Shown here one piece after another: positions 1-7,884 of a stretch of DNA of 15,879 bases. Every line of letters starts with the position of its first letter. The first letter of the stretch is position 1. The DNA comes from Euryarchaeota archaeon UBA40 (GTDB lineage Archaea; Thermoplasmatota; Poseidoniia; Poseidoniales; Thalassarchaeaceae). The notes beneath the pieces are model-generated. The model was not told where the DNA came from and did not search any database. It saw only the letters and a list, made by a program, of their open reading frames with translations. Location of the stretch: the NCBI GenBank assembly GCA_002506875.1, contig DAYJ01000134.1, positions 1 to 15,879 of the forward strand. Reading direction: 5' to 3'. Position numbers and translations under genes: made by a program.

Positions 1-7
1 ACCTGTC

Positions 8-2428
8 ATGATACTCGCACTACCCCCCTTCATCCCGGGTAGGGAAAAGCGAGGTGTAGAGGACCCGTGGTTTGCCACAGCAGGCATGGTGTATTTGGCT
101 CACGTGTGGTTCATATCCGTATACTCAATCAACATCTTCCTCGAACTCTATGGGAAGAATCGAACGGACTTCTGCCAGATGAATTCCCATGCAGGGGTAT
201 CATGCGGGACAAGATCGCCTTGGATTGCGGAGGTGTTCAACAGCATACCTTGGCTCCTCACGGGAGTGTTCATATTTGCCGTCGTCTACTTTGGAATTCG
301 TTGGTTCATGGTGCAAACACAAGGCGCAAGGATTACACCAAACATTAACCGAAATGTAGCCTTTGGTTCACTCCTCGTAGCAATCCTCCTCTGCACCGTC
401 ACATGGCCCGTCTACGATAATGGATTCTGGGAGATGGGTGGATTTGGAGCCATGCAAGATGTCGAGGAGCTTGAAACCCTGCGTAGCCAGCCAAGTGATA
501 CACTCATTGACCTAAGGGAGAGCGAACATGCAGAACATATGCTTGCAATGTGCCTCACTTACAGTTCATCTTCCAACTCTATCGCATGGGAAGACGATCA
601 CTTTGCAGACGGGGCATGGTCCTACGATGATTTCTGTGTAATGCCAGCGAGAGAATTCTCCAATTGGGGGATATACCAGCCCACACAAGAATTAGTCATC
701 GACTTCAACGGAGCAAACAAGCACGTCGACACCGATAGCGGAAGAAATGGACTCTTCTCGGCCTCCGAGTATCCTGGTTCGAATGATGGAACTTCTGTAA
801 TGTTCACATATTCCGGTACAATGAATGTGCCCAATCTTGGTGTCGACACCCTCCAGGTGGACGTAGGATGTAACATCCGAACAACGATACGTAACGTTGG
901 CGAGCACACTATATCGCTTATTGTCAAGGATATTACTGGCGCAGTCATCACTGAAATGGATACTTGCGCCGCTCAAACACTGAAGCTTGCCTCAGGTGCA
1001 GACTATATGCTCGACTACAGCGTAGAAACCACCGGCCTCAACGATACTGGAAATGTGATCACAGATGTCTCCATCCAGGCGTTCCAACCTCTTGTTCTCG
1101 ACGCCAATGGACGTGCTGTCAACCTCTCTGACTCTACAGCACTCAACCTATTGACTGGGAGCCCAATGTATAGTGCATCTAGCCTCTCGGAACATACGCT
1201 AGAGAACCCAACTTATCTCAAGAACCCGAAGAGCCTAGACGCGAAACTCACCTATTCGCTAGTCATACCATGTCTCGGAGTTGGCGCTCTTGTCTTCTTC
1301 TTGATGCGCAGCATGGCTCGAGGCTACGAATACGAGATGAACAAATGCTACGGTTGCGATCTGTGCGACGATGCCTGCCCTGTCCGGCTATTCAACGCCG
1401 GTGATAAGTTGAACATCATCTACAACTCATGGAACAATGAAGACGACGGTGTTCCGTTGTACTCTTGCTTGACTTGTACTGCATGCACCAATGCCTGCCC
1501 ACAACTCGTCGACTACGATTCCTACATCGATATTCGCCGTAATCTCATCGTAGGTGGCCCACCTGCAGCAGAGATACCTCACACAATCCTCCAGGCTGTC
1601 ATCAGAGCAGAAGCCGAGGAAGATGCGAGTGAGCAATTCGTCGCCATTGAGGATTACCCAATAGACTCCACAATTGGGTATTACCCCGGCTGTGTTGACT
1701 ATATCGACCAGGAGATGATTTTCAGCCATGTCAACGAGGGTACGATGGACCTTGGACAGACCACAGATGCTGCATTCACCCTCTTTGAGGATGCAGGGGT
1801 AGATGTGGCCTACCTAGGACGTGACTTCCTGAAGTGTTGTGGCCACGACCAGAAATGGCAGGGCATGACTGAAGTGTTTGAGAAACTCAAGGCGTACAAC
1901 CAGAAGAAACTCGGCGAGAGTGGTATCGAGACGCTTGTCACCTCATGTGCTGAATGTTTTCGCACCTTCGCGATGGACTACGAACTTGATGACCTCAAGG
2001 TCATGCATACTACGGAGTACCTAATTGAAGCCGGTTATCAATTCGAAGCTTCAGTTCCAGAAGGCACTACGGTTACCTACCACGATCCATGTCGACTTGG
2101 CCGACAGATGAACATCTACGACGAACCTCGAGAACTAGTACAGCGAATCGAGGGAGTTGATCTCGTCGAGATGGAGCATCATGGAGAAGACTCGCTGTGC
2201 TGTGGTGTCTCCTCGATGATGTCCTGCAATGAAAATTCACGTGCACTCCGGATTGAGCGTTTCGAAGAAGTTCGTGACACTGGTGCCGAGATTATGCTCA
2301 CAACATGCCCCAAGTGCGTATCTCACTTTGAATGTCTAAAGTTCGAAGGAGATCCAAGACACGACTTTGAGATTCTCGATGTTGTGTCCTTCCTCGCACG
2401 CCAGATAGAAGCAAAGAAACAGGCTTAA
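8..2428 (+). CDS. Membrane-anchored HdrD/GlpC-like Fe-S oxidoreductase with a large external domain (5' end may lie outside the window)
   Basis: Probable membrane electron-transfer protein. The C-terminal half has the heterodisulfide-reductase D / GlpC layout. It carries two [4Fe-4S] motifs (C447, C450, C453, C457-P and C487, C490, C493, C497-P). Two cysteine-rich CCG domains follow: C562, C610-C611, C647/C650, then C695, C731-C732, C767/C770. The N-terminal half is unusual: helices at about 24-47, 79-101 and 117-137, a polar beta-rich region (about 138-414, with C182, C210, C288 and C320), and a fourth helix at 415-433. Basic residues in the 102-116 loop and after helix 4 place the Fe-S half in the cytoplasm and the 280-residue region outside. 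CCG domains in HdrB/HdrD and GlpC pass electrons to or from a disulfide, quinone or flavin partner; the substrate here is unknown. The frame stays open to the left edge and the ATG has no clear ribosome site, so the true start may be upstream. Confidence 0.85.
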   Translation: MILALPPFIPGREKRGVEDPWFATAGMVYLAHVWFISVYSINIFLELYGKNRTDFCQMNSHAGVSCGTRSPWIAEVFNSIPWLLTGVFIFAVVYFGIRWFMVQTQGARITPNINRNVAFGSLLVAILLCTVTWPVYDNGFWEMGGFGAMQDVEELETLRSQPSDTLIDLRESEHAEHMLAMCLTYSSSSNSIAWEDDHFADGAWSYDDFCVMPAREFSNWGIYQPTQELVIDFNGANKHVDTDSGRNGLFSASEYPGSNDGTSVMFTYSGTMNVPNLGVDTLQVDVGCNIRTTIRNVGEHTISLIVKDITGAVITEMDTCAAQTLKLASGADYMLDYSVETTGLNDTGNVITDVSIQAFQPLVLDANGRAVNLSDSTALNLLTGSPMYSASSLSEHTLENPTYLKNPKSLDAKLTYSLVIPCLGVGALVFFLMRSMARGYEYEMNKCYGCDLCDDACPVRLFNAGDKLNIIYNSWNNEDDGVPLYSCLTCTACTNACPQLVDYDSYIDIRRNLIVGGPPAAEIPHTILQAVIRAEAEEDASEQFVAIEDYPIDSTIGYYPGCVDYIDQEMIFSHVNEGTMDLGQTTDAAFTLFEDAGVDVAYLGRDFLKCCGHDQKWQGMTEVFEKLKAYNQKKLGESGIETLVTSCAECFRTFAMDYELDDLKVMHTTEYLIEAGYQFEASVPEGTTVTYHDPCRLGRQMNIYDEPRELVQRIEGVDLVEMEHHGEDSLCCGVSSMMSCNENSRALRIERFEEVRDTGAEIMLTTCPKCVSHFECLKFEGDPRHDFEILDVVSFLARQIEAKKQA

Positions 2429-2431
2429 TCC

Positions 2432-2716
2432 TCAGATTAGGGCCACGATAAGCGACCATAACGAGAGTATCGCAGTGATACCTACACCCCACCAAGTCCA
2501 TTGAGCCGCCCGTTTGTGCCCATAAGCAAGAACTGTCAACCAAAGGTAGAAGCCAACCTGTGCTTGGCAAACAAAGGCCAACCAACCCACACTGAATCGT
2601 AGTTGAGTGACTAACAATAACCAGAGAATTGGGCCTAAAATAAGCATTAGAATTGAGAGAAAGTCATTCTGCCACCTCTCAGGTTCCACTGGAACATTGG
2701 ACTCTGAAACCTCCAT
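2432..2716 (-). CDS. Small three-helix membrane protein, unknown function
   Basis: Not recognised. The 94-residue product has a short acidic N-terminus, then three hydrophobic segments at about 18-38, 43-66 and 73-94, with W/L-rich helices and a basic HKR turn between helices 2 and 3. The frame can be extended upstream to an ATG at 2800 (122 residues). That would overlap the 5' end of the divergent ferredoxin gene, so the ATG at 2716 (beginning MEVSESN) is preferred; neither has a Shine-Dalgarno. It lies convergent to the Fe-S gene on its left, with 3 bases between stops, and divergent from the ferredoxin. Its place between two redox genes hints at a membrane partner role, but that is only positional. 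Confidence 0.6.
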   Translation of the reverse strand: MEVSESNVPVEPERWQNDFLSILMLILGPILWLLLVTQLRFSVGWLAFVCQAQVGFYLWLTVLAYGHKRAAQWTWWGVGITAILSLWSLIVALI

Positions 2717-2729
2717 GATTAGTGGAATC

Positions 2730-2736
2730 AAATATT
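2730..2736 (+). promoter_or_regulatory. TATA-like box for the ferredoxin gene
   Basis: AAATATT is centred about 24 bases before the ATG at 2757, the spacing expected for an archaeal leaderless transcript. It is a short AT-rich match only. If translation really starts at 2799, the leader would be about 40 bases. Confidence 0.3.
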
Positions 2737-2756
2737 GCAAATGAAACCATCCAATT

Positions 2757-3131
2757 ATGCCAAGCCTTGAGAAGAGAGGACATTTCCCAAATCCATACAT
2801 GGCGAGTCGAGACGAGGTAGCCTCGCGGAGAACGGATGTTCAGCGCCGCATCCGCATCGCCTTGAACGCAGCCAAGGCAGAGGAACGCGCCAGTGTCAAA
2901 GGTGGGGAAACCACCGTCGCATTCGTGAAAGAAGAACAATGCATTGGTTGTGACCAATGCACAATCGTATGTGACGATGACGCGATTGAACTCTACGACA
3001 AACCACTCGCGAGCCCCCTGATGAAGGTCGATATTAATCGTAAGGCGAAGATTCTACGTGACCCATGCACAGGTTGCCGACTCTGTGTTTTCGCCTGCCC
3101 TACAGATGCAATCATCATGATTGACCGCTGA
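2757..3131 (+). CDS. 2[4Fe-4S] ferredoxin-like protein
   Basis: Small soluble electron carrier. Two cluster motifs are visible: C62, C65, C68 and C72 (followed by Asp instead of the usual Pro), and C104, C107, C110 and C114-Pro. About 35 residues separate the motifs, longer than in a minimal bacterial ferredoxin. Ahead of the clusters is a charged, helical N-terminus rich in Arg, Ala and Glu. Two starts are possible: ATG 2757 (124 residues, TATA-like box 24 bases upstream) or ATG 2799 (110 residues, beginning MASRDEVASRR). Neither has a well-placed ribosome site; a GAGAGGA at 2774-2780 is too far from 2799. It probably supplies or drains electrons for a nearby oxidoreductase such as the HdrD-like membrane protein, which is inferred from neighbourhood. 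Confidence 0.8.
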   Translation: MPSLEKRGHFPNPYMASRDEVASRRTDVQRRIRIALNAAKAEERASVKGGETTVAFVKEEQCIGCDQCTIVCDDDAIELYDKPLASPLMKVDINRKAKILRDPCTGCRLCVFACPTDAIIMIDR

Positions 3132-3137
3132 GAAGGA

Positions 3138-4373
3138 TTACTGCATTGCACGTAGATAAATCGACTCAAAGCGTTCTGCATCATGAGCATATGTAAATGA
3201 CTCAAGGACACGCTTACGGCCAGCCTCACCCTTGAGAGAGAGCTCTTCCGGATTGGTTAGTTCAGAGAGGATAGATTCGGCCATTGAATCAACATCTCCC
3301 ATCTGGAAAAGAGAGCCTACCGTATTGTCAACCATCTCAGGTAACGGGCCATGATCTACCGTAACAACGGGTGTTCCTGAAGACATTGCTTCCAACGGGA
3401 TGAGGCCTTGACCCTCGTAGTATGACGGATATACGACGAGATTTGCAGACCTAAATAGCATAGCGAGATCTTCGAAAGGCATCCCTGACTCTATCACTAC
3501 TGAAGAGTCAATTGAGAGGCGCGCCGCCTGACGAAGGAGGCGTTTGCGCAGGTGCCCCCTCCCCACAATCACTAGGGTAGTGTCAGGTTTGGCCGAATGC
3601 ACCTTAGCAAAGGCCTTCAACAACGAACCGTATCCTTTCCGAGCAGCTAGACGCCCTACTGCGAGGATTAGATTAGATGAATCATCAACACCATATTTCA
3701 GACGAAGAGATTCCCTCTGCTTGGTTGATTCAACATCATCCATGTCAACCGGTACAAACATCTCAGTGTCAACCCCCCAATGGACAACTTCACAATCCCA
3801 ATTATCTGGAGGCTGATATCTCATAACAAAATCCTCCATAGTTGCCTTGGAATTCGCCACACATACTTCGGAACCATGGATTGCATCTTTCTCAAATCGG
3901 GCGTAATAGCCGGCCGTTAGCAAGATAGCAAGATCATTTGGATTTGCCCAGACAGCAGCTTCGCGCTGGCGTCGAGCGGTCAAGAGGCCATCGCGTTCCC
4001 CGAGCCACGATCCATGAAGTGAGGAGACAACAGGTGCAACCTTCGAGATGCAGGTCTTGAACTGCCGTGCATTCCAAGATATCATTGGACAGTGTAGATG
4101 AACAACATCTACTGGGTCCTCTGAATGTAAACGAACTAGGTCATTCAATGCATACTTACCATAGGAACGGGTGAAAGCCATCGGTATTTTCGCCCAATTG
4201 ACGATACGGACCTTGACGCCATCTTGCCCAGGAGGAGATCCTCCACCCCCATTACGCGTGATTACCGTCACACGGTGCCCACGTGCTACGAGAGCAGCTG
4301 ACAAATGGAAGACCGTTGACCCCATACCTCCCCAACGCGGAGGGTATTCACCACTGAGCATGGCGATGTGCAT
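3138..4373 (-). CDS. GT-B glycosyltransferase, GT4 type
   Basis: Retaining glycosyltransferase that transfers a sugar from a nucleotide sugar to an acceptor, probably at the cytoplasmic face for surface glycan, glycolipid or protein glycosylation. The 411 residues match the family. The N-terminal acceptor domain opens with SGEYPPRWGGMGS (glycine-rich loop at 15-19). The C-terminal donor domain begins near 233 with LILAVGRLAARKG. It contains the E-x7-E motif (E320 and E328, in YYEGQGLIPLEAMSSGTPVV) that binds the nucleotide sugar. There is no signal peptide or membrane helix. The ATG is supported by a GGAG (minus strand, 4379-4382) with a 5-base spacer. It is convergent with the ferredoxin (6 bases between them) and divergent from the small membrane gene at 4483. 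Donor and acceptor cannot be told from sequence. Confidence 0.9.
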   Translation of the reverse strand: MHIAMLSGEYPPRWGGMGSTVFHLSAALVARGHRVTVITRNGGGGSPPGQDGVKVRIVNWAKIPMAFTRSYGKYALNDLVRLHSEDPVDVVHLHCPMISWNARQFKTCISKVAPVVSSLHGSWLGERDGLLTARRQREAAVWANPNDLAILLTAGYYARFEKDAIHGSEVCVANSKATMEDFVMRYQPPDNWDCEVVHWGVDTEMFVPVDMDDVESTKQRESLRLKYGVDDSSNLILAVGRLAARKGYGSLLKAFAKVHSAKPDTTLVIVGRGHLRKRLLRQAARLSIDSSVVIESGMPFEDLAMLFRSANLVVYPSYYEGQGLIPLEAMSSGTPVVTVDHGPLPEMVDNTVGSLFQMGDVDSMAESILSELTNPEELSLKGEAGRKRVLESFTYAHDAERFESIYLRAMQ

Positions 4374-4455
4374 CTCGACTCCTCAATCGAGTTCCATACG
4401 CCCTCTGGCTTGAATCAATCGTTCGTTATGAGCCACAGAACCTCGACATAGTGTT

Positions 4456-4461
4456 GAATAT
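4456..4461 (+). promoter_or_regulatory. TATA-like box for the small membrane gene at 4483
   Basis: GAATAT is centred about 24 bases before the ATG at 4483, which has no Shine-Dalgarno. This is compatible with a leaderless archaeal transcript. It lies in the 109-base divergent gap between the glycosyltransferase and this gene; nothing else was seen in the gap. Confidence 0.25.
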
Positions 4462-4482
4462 GGTTCGCCATCTCGGCCACAC

Positions 4483-4773
4483 ATGGCAGAAGAACCCGAG
4501 GAGCCGATTCGGTTCGGTGCTGAATTCGGACCCTACCGATCTAGCCGCTCAAGTGGAGTTTCCCTTTCCACATTCAAGACCCTAGTCTGGACCTCAAATG
4601 TTGGAGGACTCATTCTAATGGTAATCGGATTAGAGTTGCTAATCGTCACTCATTCCTACACATGGGCAATGCTTTGCTTCGTTGCCGGCGTTGCAATTGC
4701 CCTCTTCCCCTCAAACTACGAGATTGTAGGGATGGAGCAGGACGAAAATCAATCTGAATCAGATCCTGAATGA
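4483..4773 (+). CDS. Small two-helix membrane protein, unknown function
   Basis: Not recognised. The 96-residue product has a polar N-terminus (acidic, then Ser/Arg-rich) up to about residue 33, two hydrophobic helices at about 37-57 and 60-77, and an acidic C-terminal tail. A hairpin membrane protein with both ends on the same side is the likely topology. The last 25 bases overlap the 3' end of the convergent gshA gene, so the two acidic C-termini are encoded on opposite strands of the same DNA. Protein-like composition and a TATA-like box support it as real. Confidence 0.65.
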   Translation: MAEEPEEPIRFGAEFGPYRSSRSSGVSLSTFKTLVWTSNVGGLILMVIGLELLIVTHSYTWAMLCFVAGVAIALFPSNYEIVGMEQDENQSESDPE

Positions 4774-5963
4774 TCCTTCACTTCGAGAGTCATCGCAATC
4801 ATCGAAATCTCCGCAAGGGTGCGGTGTAAGATACGACGATTGAGGATATATTGCGCCGAATCTTCATCCAACTCTGAGTCTACAATAAAGGAAGTAGAAG
4901 GTGTGTTCAAATTGTCAATAGGACCATGCTTCAGGTTCAACCGATGGAACCAGGAGAGGACAAGCCCGTTCACACCGTAACCAACTGGTTCGATTACACC
5001 ACCATTACTACGCAAGTGGGTGGGGACTGCCTCTTGGAGAAGGAAGTCCTCGGCTTGGACACCCCCGCGCCCATATGTGAGGCGATTCATCTTCCTCTTA
5101 GATAGATTGAGAATCTCCTCGGGAGAGTCAATGCGGAGGATACCTAACCCATATGTTCCTCGATCGTTCTTCATGAATAGTGAAGGATTTCCATCAATTC
5201 CATGTTCTTTGTACTTAGATGAAATGAAATCCAATCCTAGTTCTATCTCCGCTGCAAGACGCTCCCTACACTCGATCTCCTCAAGGCAACGTCCACGACT
5301 AACAAAACCCCAAGGCCCGATTAGCCATGGATCAATACCAATCATCTCAGCTAGTTGATGGACTAGGGTTTTGACATGCTCAAAATGTTCACACTTGCTT
5401 CGATTAAACCAGCCCATCGAAGGAACTGGGCGTATTGGGACACTATCAATGAGTAGTGGACCCGTCGTCAAATCAGAATTAAGGAGGATGAGATCGATTG
5501 GAACACCATCTACGAAAACACCATCCGGCTCGACATCTACTTGACAAAATTGGAGAATGCCCCCATGGACATCGATTTCCATCGGCAGGAGTTCGTCTGT
5601 CCCAACGAGAACTGTGATGTCTTTTGATTCAAGGAGTTCGCGGAGAACAAACACGTTCTCTAGATAGGCATCGTTCCGAGTATGCGCCTCAGGCCAAAGC
5701 AAGACCCGCCCCCCATTCGGAAGAAGCGGATGGAGATGTTCAGCGAAGGCAGTAGAGAGAGCAGGATAGTCTTCTGGACTGATGTTGTTGAATCCTGCAG
5801 GGAATGCATTGGCATCAACCACCGAAGCCTTCCATCCAGCATCGCGGATATCAAAGGAACCGTAGAGAGGTACTGAGCTCTCTTTTCGGAGTCCCGCCAA
5901 CCATTCCTTGATTTCATCACGATGATGCTTGAAGTGATGCATCATATCATCAAAAGCACTCAA
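4749..5963 (-). CDS. gshA: Glutamate-cysteine ligase, proteobacterial GshA family
   Basis: Joins glutamate and cysteine with ATP to give gamma-glutamylcysteine, the first step of glutathione-type thiol synthesis. Recognised from signature stretches of the GshA family found mainly in Proteobacteria and some cyanobacteria: ANAFPAGFNN (51-60), LLWPEAHTRNDAYLENV (88-104), LLNSDLTTG (160-168), MGWFNRSKCEHF (183-194), MIGIDPWLIGPWG (207-219), KNDRGTYGLGI (265-275) and NLNTPSTSFI (351-360). The later part has an ATP-grasp feel. This family is distinct from E. coli GshA and the GCS2 enzymes of haloarchaea. The start is TTG at 5963, overlapping the upstream asnB stop (TTGA) and preceded by GGAGGT with a 6-base spacer; the first ATG is 18 bases further in and poorly spaced. 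No glutathione synthetase gene is in the window, so the end product may be gamma-glutamylcysteine itself or something else. Confidence 0.85.
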   Translation of the reverse strand: MSAFDDMMHHFKHHRDEIKEWLAGLRKESSVPLYGSFDIRDAGWKASVVDANAFPAGFNNISPEDYPALSTAFAEHLHPLLPNGGRVLLWPEAHTRNDAYLENVFVLRELLESKDITVLVGTDELLPMEIDVHGGILQFCQVDVEPDGVFVDGVPIDLILLNSDLTTGPLLIDSVPIRPVPSMGWFNRSKCEHFEHVKTLVHQLAEMIGIDPWLIGPWGFVSRGRCLEEIECRERLAAEIELGLDFISSKYKEHGIDGNPSLFMKNDRGTYGLGILRIDSPEEILNLSKRKMNRLTYGRGGVQAEDFLLQEAVPTHLRSNGGVIEPVGYGVNGLVLSWFHRLNLKHGPIDNLNTPSTSFIVDSELDEDSAQYILNRRILHRTLAEISMIAMTLEVKDHSGSDSD

Positions 5964-7843
5964 TTGACTACCTCCAGAGATGGTGCCTCATCTAGGATAC
6001 TGATGAGGTCTTTGTTAGGGGAGAATGAGAGGCGTCCTTCATCCAAATGAAGTGCCTGAAAGAGACGGAGACCTAGGCCAATCTCGGGCATTCTATTGAG
6101 GACACGTTTGAGATTAGGAACCTCGGCATTCCATTCCCGAATCCGTGGAGCCATCTCATCAAGAAAGGTATCCAGAAGCCGAGGGGAAGTCGCCGTTCCC
6201 GCAGGGAGTTTCGGACGATCCACAATCGACTGAGGAAGGCCAGTCAATGCCGCAGCCTTTCTCAGAGCGATTTTCTCAAGGCCTACCGACGGTAGACGTT
6301 GTTCCATAGGTAATCTATGAGACATGGAACGATGTCGAGAACCTAGGAATGGAACACGGACTTCTAATCCGTGCGCCATGCTATGACGATCAACCAGACG
6401 AAGTTGAAAGTTTGTCAACTGGCCTCTATCGATTTCGAACTGCAAGGCTGATTCAAGATTAGAATATACAGTTGAAGGGGAAGGGGGTGGAGCATGCCAT
6501 GCCTGTCCAAGACCGATTATATCCGAAGGTAAATCGCCTGATTCCAATGAACGTGCTTCTGGGATATCCATCAATGCGAGGCGTGAGGAAACCTCGGTGG
6601 AATGTGATCTAAGATCACGGTATCTTGGATACCCTGCATGTAACTCATCTGCACCTTGGCCACACAAACCGACGGTGACATTCGATGCCATCTTCTCAAA
6701 CAAGGGCTGAAAGAAAAGTACGCTTACATCGAGATCCTCTCCATGCCAACCCAAATCAGGTAGGCGCTTCCAAAAGACATCGTCGTCCATAGTCCAAGTC
6801 GTATGATCAAGATCCATGGCCGATGCTACATCGACAGCAGCGATGTGGTCGGGGTTGTCCTCACTCTCTGTGAGCGTCCAACATGTAGGGACTGGGCGCC
6901 CGGCAATCTTTGCCGATTGTGACGCAAGAGCCGCGACTAAACTGGAGTCGAGACCACCAGATAGAACGATGCCAACTGGAACATCTGACATCAACCGATC
7001 CGCTAAATCATGTCGTAAACCATCGAGGAGTTCCTCCGGTGACGGGGCCGATGCATGAGGTAGGGGGGCAATGATATCGGTTGAATACCGCGCAACGCCA
7101 GTGAGGGTAGCTCGTCCATCATTATCAACGGACCAGGTCTCAACAGTACCTGGTCGGACTTGAGTTACACCTTGGAACAGAGTGGTGTTATCCAAGGGGT
7201 ATTCGAAAGCTAAGCGGGCAACTAAGGCATGCATATCCAATACTGGAGTATAATCGGGATGTGCACGGAAAGACTTCGCTTCTGAAGAAAAAAGTAGAGT
7301 CCCGCTAGGTGATTGCCAACGAACTAATGGCTTGACACCCAAAGGGTCGCGACAGAGAATGAGTTCGCTGTGTCGAGGATCCCAGAGTGAGAAACCCCAA
7401 ATCCCATCCAATCTCTGAATCCATTCAACATGACGAAGTGCACGATTGGATCCCTTCGCTATCCTGAACCAACCGTGAAGTTGTCCATCCGGTGATTTGT
7501 TCAAAGAATTAGAATCGCTAATCGCCTCAGAATGTGCTGCTAGGATAGACTCGCTATCGCCATTGGTTCGAAACGGATAGGTACTCTCTGAACGGATCCT
7601 CTGATGATTGTAGATTTCTCCGTTCTGAATTAGAACACATCCATGGTCGCTACCGATTGGCTGCTGAGATCCAATGATGTCAACGATTGCGAGTCGTGAA
7701 TGACCAAGAGAGACGTATGCGTTAGGCCCGAACATTTCATTCCATGAACCAGAACCATCTGGTCCACGATGATTTAGACAAGCGACCATCTTCTCAGCAA
7801 TATCGGGAGCATCGGGACCTAACTGACCCGCTATGCCGCACAT
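5960..7843 (-). CDS. asnB: AsnB-type glutamine-hydrolysing asparagine synthetase, possibly with altered substrate
   Basis: Family reaction: glutamine amide nitrogen is released in an N-terminal amidotransferase domain and passed to an acyl group activated with ATP in the C-terminal domain. The N-terminal half has C2 (nucleophile), R50, N74-G75-E76 and D96. The synthetase half has the ATP pyrophosphatase loop SGGLDSS (295-301) and a DRHSMAHGLEVRVPFLG block (485-501). Two oddities stand out. The usual SGEG(S/A)DE motif reads CGQGADE (394-400), with Gln396 where the family has an invariant Glu needed for acyl-adenylate formation. There is also an extra stretch (about 101-144) before LDGIWGF. It is translationally coupled to gshA downstream. 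Plain asparagine synthesis is the default; amidation of another acid is possible. The ATG start is set by the required Cys2. Confidence 0.85.
   Translation of the reverse strand: MCGIAGQLGPDAPDIAEKMVACLNHRGPDGSGSWNEMFGPNAYVSLGHSRLAIVDIIGSQQPIGSDHGCVLIQNGEIYNHQRIRSESTYPFRTNGDSESILAAHSEAISDSNSLNKSPDGQLHGWFRIAKGSNRALRHVEWIQRLDGIWGFSLWDPRHSELILCRDPLGVKPLVRWQSPSGTLLFSSEAKSFRAHPDYTPVLDMHALVARLAFEYPLDNTTLFQGVTQVRPGTVETWSVDNDGRATLTGVARYSTDIIAPLPHASAPSPEELLDGLRHDLADRLMSDVPVGIVLSGGLDSSLVAALASQSAKIAGRPVPTCWTLTESEDNPDHIAAVDVASAMDLDHTTWTMDDDVFWKRLPDLGWHGEDLDVSVLFFQPLFEKMASNVTVGLCGQGADELHAGYPRYRDLRSHSTEVSSRLALMDIPEARSLESGDLPSDIIGLGQAWHAPPPSPSTVYSNLESALQFEIDRGQLTNFQLRLVDRHSMAHGLEVRVPFLGSRHRSMSHRLPMEQRLPSVGLEKIALRKAAALTGLPQSIVDRPKLPAGTATSPRLLDTFLDEMAPRIREWNAEVPNLKRVLNRMPEIGLGLRLFQALHLDEGRLSFSPNKDLISILDEAPSLEVVN
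5970..5975 (-). promoter_or_regulatory. Shine-Dalgarno deciding the TTG start of gshA
   Basis: GGAGGT on the minus strand lies 6 bases before TTG 5963, inside the end of asnB. It makes the TTG much better placed than the ATG codons at 5945 and 5942, and implies coupled translation of asnB and gshA. Confidence 0.7.
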
Positions 7844-7884
7844 GCCTAGAACCTAGGGACGATTCGCTTTGAATCCGTTGTGGA

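Noticed and set aside
692..976. Minus-strand frames inside the external-domain region of the Fe-S membrane gene
   Set aside because: They are shadows: two overlapping frames with no conserved features opposite an unbroken 806-codon gene.
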